Shown here piece after piece: positions 6,923 to 14,055 of a stretch of 39,391 bases of DNA. Positions within the stretch are counted from its first letter, which is position 1. Each line of letters opens with the position of its first letter. The translations under genes were made by a program, and so were the position numbers. Source of the DNA: Lentisphaerota bacterium (GTDB lineage: Bacteria > Verrucomicrobiota > Lentisphaeria > Victivallales > Victivallaceae); the NCBI GenBank assembly GCA_015061525.1, contig SUWK01000020.1, positions 1 through 39,391 of the forward strand, read 5' to 3'. The notes under the pieces were generated by a model. The model saw nothing but the letters and a program-made list of their open reading frames with translations. It searched no databases and had not been told where the DNA came from.

Positions 6923-8520
6923 TGTGCTGTAAAAAACAAAATTTTATGTTTGTCTTCTCTCCCGGATGGAGATCCGACAACGCCGAACTCTTTCATAATT
7001 TCCGATAACTCGACGGCACGGTCGTAACTGATATTCAGTAGCAGCTGCAGATGGCTGGGGCTGGTTTTGCGTTCAAGGATGATCACTTCCAATGCCCGGA
7101 GCATGATGTCATCATCTTCCGGAAGCATATCTTCCAGAACCATATATTCATGAACCAATAAGGCAATTGAGGTATACTTTTCCGGGGAAATAATTTCATC
7201 CAAATCATCATCTGTTTCCTCCTCTGCATTTTTCGGATTCGCAGGTATGGCATTCATTGAATCGCGGCGAAGTGTAAAATTTATGATCCTGCGAACATCC
7301 TCTATTTGGGCAAAAGTTCCATGTACACGTTCAATTCCCATACAAGAATCGGTCACCGTCAACATATCACCATTGTCGCACAGATTTTCTGCTCCAAACG
7401 CATCAAGTACCACATGACTGTCAAACATAGAAGTCGTCTTGAAGCAAAGGCGGGTCGGAAAAAGATTTTTGATGACTCCGGAAATAACATTGATTCCAGT
7501 GTGCATGGTGGCTAAAATCAGATAAATTCCGACATTACTTCCCCGTTGAGCAATTTTAGCAATGAGTCTGATTGCCTCTTTCTCTGACATCAGTTTCCCT
7601 GCATTGTCAATAATTATTACGCAGCGCGGCATCGGATGATCCTGAAAAAAGTTGTTATATTCAGTCAAATCAGCCAATCCGGCATCGGTAATTTTTTCGT
7701 AGCGCTGATCAATGATGTCAACCAAATCCGAGAGTTCTTTCATCATTCGCTCCCGATGAAAATGAAACATCTGCATGGATGGCCAGGGGAATACTTTCCG
7801 GCAGATGCTTGCTCTGTGCTGCAAAGTGTATATTTTCAGCGTCAGTTCATTCGGGGAAAACTTGTGAAGCAGACTGATTACAATAGAGTTGAGAAGAGCA
7901 TTCTTACCGCAGTCTGCCGTTCCGACAATGAGCAGATGATGAATTTGCCCGAGGTCATAGATAACCGGTTTGCCGAAAGTATTTTTTCCGATGGCAAGCG
8001 GAATTTTGGCATTGGTATTTTTCCATTCTTCGCTTTCCAGAATCTGACGGATTTTCACCGGCTGAAAAGAACTGGTCGGTACTTCTATAATAACATGGTC
8101 ATCAGCCGAGAGCAATATCCGGACATTGCGGGAGTTCAAAGCAAGACAAATATCTTTTCGGAGCCTGGGAAAAGTATCAACATTTCCTTCCGGAGCAAGA
8201 GCAATTTTATAGTTGGTGAAATCGGAATTGGATATGCAGTCAACGATTTTGCCGGGGATGGAAAATTTTTGCATGAGTTTATTGATTCTCTGCTTGCAGG
8301 CATCGATGATTTCCGGGGATTCTCCGGCCAATCCGGTTGTTTTCGGAAGCAGATCCAGAGGAAATTTGCCAACTGAATCATGGGATTCAAATCCCGGAGC
8401 GAAAATCTTGGCAAGGTCGCTTTCTTTCAGAATACCTTTTTTGTAGAGCAGTTCAGTCAGAGCGATGATGTTTTGAGCATTTTGAGTTTCGGTTTCGGAG
8501 CAGTGGTTGTGATCAGACAT
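6919..8520 (-). CDS. FtsK/SpoIIIE-like DNA translocase with degenerate ATPase motifs
   Basis: The 533-residue protein follows the FtsK scheme: IPLAIGKNTFGKPVIYDLG, HHLLIVGTADCGKN at the Walker A place, IIIDNAGKLM at Walker B, GSNVGIYLILAT, VISGVIKNLFPTRLCF, VVLDAFGAE and GDML. A C-terminal winged helix of the FtsK gamma type follows (ALEVIILERKTSPSHLQLLL..., then MKEFGVVGSPSG). The N-terminal membrane segments of cell-division FtsK are absent, so it is cytosolic. Two key positions are changed: Walker A ends GKN instead of GKS/T (about residues 200-207), and Walker B reads DN instead of DE (about 305-306). ATP hydrolysis is therefore doubtful, while DNA recognition by the gamma domain looks intact. 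ATG 8520 is chosen over the upstream start for its AAAGGAA site. It is last in a leftward cassette. Confidence 0.85.
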   Translation of the reverse strand: MSDHNHCSETETQNAQNIIALTELLYKKGILKESDLAKIFAPGFESHDSVGKFPLDLLPKTTGLAGESPEIIDACKQRINKLMQKFSIPGKIVDCISNSDFTNYKIALAPEGNVDTFPRLRKDICLALNSRNVRILLSADDHVIIEVPTSSFQPVKIRQILESEEWKNTNAKIPLAIGKNTFGKPVIYDLGQIHHLLIVGTADCGKNALLNSIVISLLHKFSPNELTLKIYTLQHRASICRKVFPWPSMQMFHFHRERMMKELSDLVDIIDQRYEKITDAGLADLTEYNNFFQDHPMPRCVIIIDNAGKLMSEKEAIRLIAKIAQRGSNVGIYLILATMHTGINVISGVIKNLFPTRLCFKTTSMFDSHVVLDAFGAENLCDNGDMLTVTDSCMGIERVHGTFAQIEDVRRIINFTLRRDSMNAIPANPKNAEEETDDDLDEIISPEKYTSIALLVHEYMVLEDMLPEDDDIMLRALEVIILERKTSPSHLQLLLNISYDRAVELSEIMKEFGVVGSPSGREDKHKILFFTAH

Positions 8521-8616
8521 AGTTTTTCCTTTCGTTGTAATTGAGGGGTAATAATCGGTAATATATATCCCGCCATCGGACATTTTGTGTCCGACAGCAG
8601 AAAAATTCAGAAAATT

Positions 8617-9177
8617 TTACAAGTCGCAATGTTTTTCCAGAAGCTGCGTGGAAATATCGCAGATCCGGCGGCGCAGAGATACCGGAGAAATGATTGTGGC
8701 ATGGGGACAAAAGTGCATCACCCATGGGATAAGTTGGGATTGCTGAATGCGTTTGATACGGATTTCGCCGTTGTTATCGGATTTTACAGTAAGTTTCTGT
8801 TGGTGGTGCAGCGGATAGCGGCGGGCATAGCGGGTGAGGGTTTTATCACAGAGAATAACCACGTCATCCACAGTGTCGCTGCACAATTGATTTTGAAATT
8901 CCGGCAAAGCGGTATTACCACCCGGAAAACTCCATGAAAGATCGGTCAGAAAATAACCGTTGCGGGATGGATCGAATTCAATAGGGGCGTTGAAATCATT
9001 TTTCAACGTCTGGATGTCCCGGTAGATGGTTTTGGGAGTACAGGCGACATTGAGATTTTCCTCAATATCCAGTTTCCGCATCTGGCGGGCGAATGAAGAA
9101 CAATTAGGATACCGGTCACTCTTGAGCTGATCGGCAAGACGGATGAGACGAAGCAATTGTTTTTTTGCAATGGGCAT
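8617..9177 (-). CDS. Shortened WYL-type transcriptional regulator (HTH plus C-terminal WCX part)
   Basis: The N-terminal 80 residues form a DeoR/HTH_11-like winged helix (LLRLIRLADQL ... TPKTIYRDIQTLKNDFNAPIEFDPSRNGYFL), the usual start of WYL regulators. The C-terminal part (IPWVMHFCPHATIISPVSLRRRI) matches the WCX extension, where 'W.l.fg..a.v..P..lr..i' is typical. At 186 residues it is far shorter than the usual 300 or more, and the central WYL sensor module appears to be missing or reduced. Start ATG 9177 has a strong AGGAGG. It lies 20 bases after the small membrane peptide gene and before the FtsK-like gene. WYL regulators often control defence or damage responses in mobile elements; that role is inferred here. 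Confidence 0.75.
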   Translation of the reverse strand: MPIAKKQLLRLIRLADQLKSDRYPNCSSFARQMRKLDIEENLNVACTPKTIYRDIQTLKNDFNAPIEFDPSRNGYFLTDLSWSFPGGNTALPEFQNQLCSDTVDDVVILCDKTLTRYARRYPLHHQQKLTVKSDNNGEIRIKRIQQSQLIPWVMHFCPHATIISPVSLRRRICDISTQLLEKHCDL

Positions 9178-9197
9178 TAATACCTCCTTTTTTGTTT

Positions 9198-9290
9198 TTA
9201 GCATCCGGCAATAGCAAGCACGATAAGGATGAGTATCAAACACCCGCATCCTGCGTTATCGCCATCGTGATGATAAACGTGAATTGCCAT
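9198..9290 (-). CDS. Small membrane peptide (30 aa)
   Basis: The frame encodes MAIHVYHHDGDNAGCG followed by a hydrophobic run CLILILIVLAIAGC to a TAA. It is one soluble His/Asp-rich head and a single transmembrane helix bounded by cysteines. An excellent ribosome site (AAAGGAGG, seven bases before the ATG) supports real translation. The next gene's AGGAGG begins just after its stop, so they are co-translated. No family is recognised. Possible roles are a membrane anchor or sensor, a leader peptide, or a toxin-like peptide. Confidence 0.6.
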   Translation of the reverse strand: MAIHVYHHDGDNAGCGCLILILIVLAIAGC

Positions 9291-9333
9291 AAGTTACCTC
9301 CTTTGTGTTTATGAAATATTGTACTCCAGTTTG

Positions 9334-9702
9334 TTATTTTTGTTTGCAGAAAATACCGGTACCACCGCATTTGCGGCAAGTTTTGCCGGTTGGCTGATAG
9401 ATCCCGGTTCCATCACAGCGGAAGCATTTTCCGGTATATTCGCTGGAATATGTATTGAAAATCAATCCGCGTTTCCCATTGCGTTCACCGACTTCACAAC
9501 CATTGTCATCGTAATGAGTGGTTTGGTCGTGGTTGTCAAAGAAGCCTTGGTTGTGAGTATACTCTTTGATCGTGCCGGTTTTGTAATTATGAACGATGGT
9601 TTTCGGGTTGCCCCAAAAGTCGGTGGTCCGTTTTACCGAGGTGCCGGTTCCGAACAAACAGTTGAAAAAGTCTTCGATAAATCCAGTTTCGCGTCTCCCC
9701 AT
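9334..9702 (-). CDS. Small protein with C-terminal DnaJ-type zinc finger
   Basis: The 122-residue product ends in CFRCDGTGIYQPTGKTCRKC and then GGTGIFC. That is two CxxCxGxG repeats, as in the zinc-binding module of DnaJ, so one zinc ion is probably bound. There is no J domain. The first 80 residues include two short repeats of the 'G...tvhnyktGtikeyt.n' kind, resembling small antiparallel repeat proteins. ATG 9702 is chosen because GGAG precedes it at proper spacing; the open frame extends upstream without a ribosome site. It is the first gene of the leftward cassette, 43 bases downstream of a predicted sigma-54 start point. A chaperone-like or RNA/protein-binding role is possible but not shown. 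Confidence 0.7.
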   Translation of the reverse strand: MGRRETGFIEDFFNCLFGTGTSVKRTTDFWGNPKTIVHNYKTGTIKEYTHNQGFFDNHDQTTHYDDNGCEVGERNGKRGLIFNTYSSEYTGKCFRCDGTGIYQPTGKTCRKCGGTGIFCKQK

Positions 9703-9755
9703 GATTTGCTCCTTTCGTTGTTTTGTTGCTTTCAAGGTTTTGCACTCTTCTATTA

Positions 9756-9772
9756 AGCAATCCCTGTGCCAA
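9756..9772 (-). promoter_or_regulatory. Sigma-54 (RpoN) promoter
   Basis: Read on the minus strand the site is TTGGCACAGGGATTGCT. It has the -24 element TTGGCAC, exactly five bases, then the -12 element TTGCT. GG and GC are separated by ten bases, as required. It matches the family consensus (TGGCAC, N5, TTGCW) in nearly every conserved position. The expected start, near 9745, is about 43 bases before the zinc-finger gene. Such promoters need an enhancer-binding AAA+ activator; none is in the window. Confidence 0.7.
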
Positions 9773-9899
9773 ATCGTGTCAAACGGGTGTGTTTTTGGCG
9801 TCATACCGCTGAGAAATCTTTCCATCACGCAAGCAAACCTGTTTGTTATCAACGAGATAAAATTCTTTAATTTTTTTACAGCACGCATATTATTTGCAG

Positions 9900-9939
9900 T
9901 TGACACAATCCCCAAGAGGTGATATCATTATTAATGATA
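9900..9939 (+). promoter_or_regulatory. Sigma-70 promoter with palindromic operator
   Basis: TTGACA (9900-9905), 17 bases, TATCAT (9923-9928) is a near-consensus promoter for the RtcR-like gene. The -10 lies inside a perfect inverted repeat, TATCATT (9923-9929) / AATGATA (9933-9939), so a repressor bound there would block transcription. Confidence 0.6.
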
Positions 9940-9971
9940 CTTGTTAAATATACATAAAGGTTATTGATAAT

Positions 9972-10478
9972 ATGAGCACAAGAGTTCTGTTTTCCTGGAT
10001 CGGCTTTAGAGATTTGAATTTCATAGCCGACAAACTCAAGGACGAAAAATTTGCTGCAGCTCTAAAAAAAGCTAAAGATTCCAGACAAAAAGCCGGCAGC
10101 AATATCAGTGAAACTTCTAACTACAGTCCTGTTTACGAAATAATCAAAGATAAAATCCTCGGGGAGATCAAATCCGCGAAACCCCAAATCGATAAAGATC
10201 GCATGAATAGGTTGATTTTGTTTTGCGATCTGACCGATGACGTATTAATAGAAGGTGCAAAGAGTTATTTTGAAAATAATGTCAGTTTCAACGGCAAGCA
10301 TCAGGATAAAAAACTTTTTCAGCGTGTTGAAATAATTAAAATTTCTCCGAGAAACACTCATGATTACGAAGCTGTATTGACGGCAGTTACAGAGCAATGG
10401 AATATTCAGGAAAGACCTCAAAACATAATCCCTTATTTTAATAACTGCTGTCCGGTAAAAATTTCCGGAGTTGGTTGA
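9972..10478 (+). CDS. Stand-alone RtcR-N-terminal-like (CARF-like) sensor domain protein
   Basis: The 168-residue protein starts with a strand and turn (RVLFSWIGFRDLN). It continues with SPVYEIIKDKILGEI, RLILFCDLTDD and VEIIKISPRNTHDYEAVLTA, and ends YFNNCCPVKISGVG. The order recalls the N-terminal ligand-sensing domain of RtcR and other sigma-54 activators, in which a 'VEI.l.nP.DfE.v...l' segment precedes an 'i..TTGTh'-type loop. Here the loop position reads FNNCCPVK and the protein stops shortly after. The AAA+ and DNA-binding domains of RtcR are absent. It is thus a sensor without an output domain, or a truncated gene. It is divergent from a sigma-54 promoter. The fold call is from pattern only. 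Confidence 0.45.
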   Translation: MSTRVLFSWIGFRDLNFIADKLKDEKFAAALKKAKDSRQKAGSNISETSNYSPVYEIIKDKILGEIKSAKPQIDKDRMNRLILFCDLTDDVLIEGAKSYFENNVSFNGKHQDKKLFQRVEIIKISPRNTHDYEAVLTAVTEQWNIQERPQNIIPYFNNCCPVKISGVG

Positions 10479-10696
10479 AAACCGGGATTTGTCAAAGTTT
10501 AACAAGAAAATCCTGAATGATGCATTAATATAGCATATCTTCTCAACATGTCAACTCCCGCCCTGATGTCGTTTAAAAAAGACCGATATTGCGGTCATTT
10601 CACAGTGTGGAAACAATTCCTGACCTTGCAGCGTGATGGAGGTTGTCAAAATCCGGAAAAGTTGTTCAAAAACATCTGTATTTCAGGTTTCATTAT

Positions 10697-10724
10697 TTGC
10701 AAAAAATAATTATTGTGCTAAAGT
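10697..10724 (+). promoter_or_regulatory. Putative promoter of the GH106-like gene
   Basis: TTGCAA (10697-10702), 16 bases, TAAAGT (10719-10724) lies 32 bases before the chosen start at 10757. The interval 10479-10696 shows no gene and no strong hairpin. Confidence 0.35.
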
Positions 10725-10756
10725 ATACCGGACGGAAAATTGAACAGGAAAACATT

Positions 10757-13700
10757 ATGACGCACGTTGAAAATATTACCGGATTGTCAGAGGAAAAAAG
10801 AACGAGCTGCCGGCCGCTGCCGTTCTGGAGCTGGAACGATGAACTTGAACCGGAAGTTTTGCGTAAACAGGTATGCCGGATGCATTCTGCCGGTCTGGGC
10901 GGTTTTTTCATGCATGCTCGCGGAGGATTGAAAACTCCGTACCTTTCTCCCCGTTATCTGGAGTGTGTTTCCGCGGCATTGGATGAGGCATCGCGCTGCG
11001 GCATGTCCGGCTGGCTCTATGACGAAAACGGCTGGCCCAGCGGATTCGGTAACGGAGTCGTCAACGGTTTGGGGGAAAAATTCCAGCAGAAATCCCTCCA
11101 TTGTGACAAAGTTGCCGGTGATGAGGCGGAGCCTGGGAAAACCATCGCCTGGTATTCTTCAGAAGGTATTTTCCTCGGACGGGAAAAACCGGAAAAACCT
11201 GCGGATGAGCTGATTCGCTGCTATTACACGGTAAATTCCTGTTATGTAGATAATCTTGACCGGGAAGTGACAGCAGAATTCATCCGCTGCACTCACGAAT
11301 ATTATCTCAAAAATCTCCCCCCGGAATTACTGCCGTATCTCAAGGGGATCTTCACTGATGAGCCGCAGCTTCCCCGGGAAGGATTCCCCTGGTCGGCAGT
11401 ATTGGAAAAAGAGTATTTTGACCGTTATCACCGGGAACTGCTGCCGGATTTGCCGGGATTGTTTATGACTCTGCCGGATAGCAGGGCGATCCGCGTCCGC
11501 TTCTGGAATATGATCACCGCTCTATTTTGTGAGAGTTATATCCGCCAGATATCCCGGTGGTGCCGTGAACACGGCTGGCTGCTGACCGGACACCATCTGG
11601 CAGAAGAGGAACCGCTTGATCAGATCCCTGCCAATGGTTCATTGATGGCACAATATTCCGGTTATGACATTCCCGGAACAGACCATCTCTGCCGGATAAA
11701 GCCCGATCCGGTAGTTATGATACAGTTGGTTTCAGCTGCGCTGCAAAGCGGCAAGAAACAGATCCTTACCGAAAGTTTCGGTCTGGCGGGGTGGAACCTG
11801 AACTTTCACGGAATGTACTGGCTTTATCATCAGCAGATGACCTGCGGAATAAATCTGCTGTGTCAGCATCTGTCCAGTTATTCACTCCGGGGACTGCGGA
11901 AACGGGATTATCCCGGATCGTATTTTATCCACCAGCCCTGGTGGGAAGATTACCGTGTGGTCAATGAACATTTCGCTTTTGCCGGAGCGATGCTGACTTA
12001 CGGAAAAGCAGAAACCGATGTGGCGGTGATCCATCCGCTGTCAAGCGGCTGGTGCAGCTATACGGGGCAGGTTCGGAATTTTACTGCGGAGCACTGTAAT
12101 CATGCTTTACGGGAATTAACAACAGTTCTGCAGCAGGATTTTCAAGAATTTCATTTTATCGATGAGGTGGTATTTGCGGAGTCCGGCAGAGCAGACGGTC
12201 AATATTTGAAAGTCGGACAATGTTCTTATTCCACGGTGATAATTCCGCCATTGAACAACCTTTCCGGCAAACTGGTAAACGCGCTGATGGAATTTGCCGC
12301 CGCCGGAGGCAAAATCCTGCGGCTGCACAGCCCATGGGAAGCTGAAGCATTGACCATTGACGGAATTCCTGCTGAAAAAGATGTGTGCCGCTTTTTTGCC
12401 GGTCTGCCATTGTTGGGATCCGCCGGAGAATTGATACCTGTCCTTGACCGGCTGTATCCGGCAAGGATCAGAGTCGCGGAAAATGGTTCTGCCAGCAGTG
12501 CTTTTACCGGCATCTGCCGCCGGCTCGATCCGGAGATATTGGGCAGAAGCGGTAAATTTTATCTGATCGCCAATGGAGATTACCGTCAGCAACACCGGGT
12601 CACAGTTTCGCTGCCGGCCTCCGGAGCCGGAGTGGAGATCATCTCCCCGGACGGTTGCAGATTTTCTCCGATATCTGAAGCGGTCAGGACAGATGATTTC
12701 TGGCAGATACCTTACACCTTTGCTGATGGCGAAGCAGTGATGTTCTTTGTTCCGGATGAAATACTTTCTGATGCGGAGAAGATCTCGGTTGCCGATCCGT
12801 TTGAACTGCCGGTAGTAAAACATTTATCCGGGAAATTCCGGCTTGCTGAAAAACGGGAAAATCTGTTGCTACTTGACCGCTGCCGATATCGGGTCGATGG
12901 CGGAGAATGGATAAATGCGGAAGTCAATGTCATACATTCCCGATTGTTGAAAGAAGGGCGGGAATGTCATTTGGAAATGGAATTTGATTTTAATGTTTCT
13001 CCGGATTTTGATCTCTCGCTACCCCTGTCGGTAATTGTTGAAACTCCGGAAAAATACACCTTTACGCTCAATGGGGAAGGCTTTGCCGCAGTCGATCAGG
13101 GAGAATTGTTTGATCAGGCGTTCCGCCGTATCCCGCTGTCCGGACAAATCCGGCATGGACTCAATACGCTCGCTTTAGCCATGGACTTTTTTGAAACACC
13201 TGAAACTTACGAAATTCTGAAACGAGCTGAACTTTTTGAAACAGAATACAACCGGCTGACCTTTGATTCGGAGATCGAAAATATTTTTATCTGCGGAGAA
13301 TTCACCGTACAGCATTGCGGAGAAGTGGAAAAACTTGAGCGCAGCAGTCATTGGTATAAAGGAGAATTTTTCCTCGCTCCGCTGCCGGACTCCATGGAAA
13401 TCGACGGTGAAAATATTACCGCGGACGGCTTTCCGTTTTTTGCCGGCAAAATCACATTGACTCAGGAGTTTGAATTGAGTGCCGGAGAGGTGGAAAAGAT
13501 CCGCTTTTTACGTTTCGATCCGGCGGGAGCCAATTCTTTCCGGGTGCGGATCAATGATCAGGATGCCGGTTTCCTCTATGCCGGAAAATATGCGCTGCCG
13601 ACCGGCGATCTGCTGAAACCGGGAAAAAACCTGCTGGCACTTGAATTGACCACTTCGCTGCGCAATATGCTTGGACCGCACCATCTCAAAGAGGGCGAAT

Positions 13701-13822
13701 CTTACAAAGTCACCACTTTATCATTCAGTAAAGAAGCCAATGCCGTCGGCTGGAAAGGTCCGGAATTTGTGGAACATTACTGCATGATAGATGTCGGTTT
13801 GAGCGATCCGGAACTGGCATGA
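10757..13822 (+). CDS. Glycoside hydrolase, GH106-like (alpha-L-rhamnosidase-related) family
   Basis: The 1021-residue enzyme opens with RPLPFWSWNDELEPEVLRKQ, GLGGFFMHARGG and WLYDENGWPSGF. This is the start of the (beta/alpha)8 barrel found in GH106-related hydrolases. GIFTDEPQLP, near residue 200, offers acidic candidates for catalysis. Later sections are beta-rich, ending in a galactose-binding-like jelly roll (FRVRINDQDAGF ... LLKPGKNLLALELTTSLRNMLGPHH). There is no signal peptide, so it is cytoplasmic. ATG 10757 is chosen because conserved sequence starts right after it; the open frame reaches 10643. It is transcribed alone, convergent with the GH127 operon. The exact substrate is unknown; rhamnose or another deoxy-sugar linkage is plausible. 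Confidence 0.75.
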   Translation: MTHVENITGLSEEKRTSCRPLPFWSWNDELEPEVLRKQVCRMHSAGLGGFFMHARGGLKTPYLSPRYLECVSAALDEASRCGMSGWLYDENGWPSGFGNGVVNGLGEKFQQKSLHCDKVAGDEAEPGKTIAWYSSEGIFLGREKPEKPADELIRCYYTVNSCYVDNLDREVTAEFIRCTHEYYLKNLPPELLPYLKGIFTDEPQLPREGFPWSAVLEKEYFDRYHRELLPDLPGLFMTLPDSRAIRVRFWNMITALFCESYIRQISRWCREHGWLLTGHHLAEEEPLDQIPANGSLMAQYSGYDIPGTDHLCRIKPDPVVMIQLVSAALQSGKKQILTESFGLAGWNLNFHGMYWLYHQQMTCGINLLCQHLSSYSLRGLRKRDYPGSYFIHQPWWEDYRVVNEHFAFAGAMLTYGKAETDVAVIHPLSSGWCSYTGQVRNFTAEHCNHALRELTTVLQQDFQEFHFIDEVVFAESGRADGQYLKVGQCSYSTVIIPPLNNLSGKLVNALMEFAAAGGKILRLHSPWEAEALTIDGIPAEKDVCRFFAGLPLLGSAGELIPVLDRLYPARIRVAENGSASSAFTGICRRLDPEILGRSGKFYLIANGDYRQQHRVTVSLPASGAGVEIISPDGCRFSPISEAVRTDDFWQIPYTFADGEAVMFFVPDEILSDAEKISVADPFELPVVKHLSGKFRLAEKRENLLLLDRCRYRVDGGEWINAEVNVIHSRLLKEGRECHLEMEFDFNVSPDFDLSLPLSVIVETPEKYTFTLNGEGFAAVDQGELFDQAFRRIPLSGQIRHGLNTLALAMDFFETPETYEILKRAELFETEYNRLTFDSEIENIFICGEFTVQHCGEVEKLERSSHWYKGEFFLAPLPDSMEIDGENITADGFPFFAGKITLTQEFELSAGEVEKIRFLRFDPAGANSFRVRINDQDAGFLYAGKYALPTGDLLKPGKNLLALELTTSLRNMLGPHHLKEGESYKVTTLSFSKEANAVGWKGPEFVEHYCMIDVGLSDPELA

Positions 13823-13994
13823 ATTTTTATTTCGCTCATTTCCCGATAAGGGCAGATGATGCGGGGGACAAAAAACTTCTTTTCAAGAAAAGTGAGATTT
13901 TTTGCTCCCGTCTTATCCCGCCATAATTCGCAGAACGGCGGCGGATGGTCGCAATTATGTGCGATTACCTGTCCATATGATAAACAGCGCTGAA

Positions 13995-14043
13995 AATAAA
14001 AAATCTGCTGCCGGGTGACATTTCGGGCGTAGTCAGGCGGCAG
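13995..14043 (-). terminator. Probable terminator of the leftward WbsX/GH127 operon
   Basis: On the minus strand CTGCCG and GTCA-type arms pair (14038-14043 with 14008-14013, inner TGAC 14016-14019 with GTCA 14032-14035). A T-rich tract from the A-run at 13995-14003 follows. A smaller hairpin, CTTTTCAAGAAAAG with a T-run, near 13880 may serve the rightward gene. No gene lies in 13823-14055. Confidence 0.5.
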
Positions 14044-14055
14044 AACGTTTCCAGC

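Noticed and set aside
12116-12823. A 235-codon minus-strand ORF
   Set aside because: It is antisense to the GH106-like gene and has no recognisable protein pattern.
13961-13990. A third AraC box near GTCCATATG
   Set aside because: Only a few bases match; the second half-site and the promoter spacing are missing.
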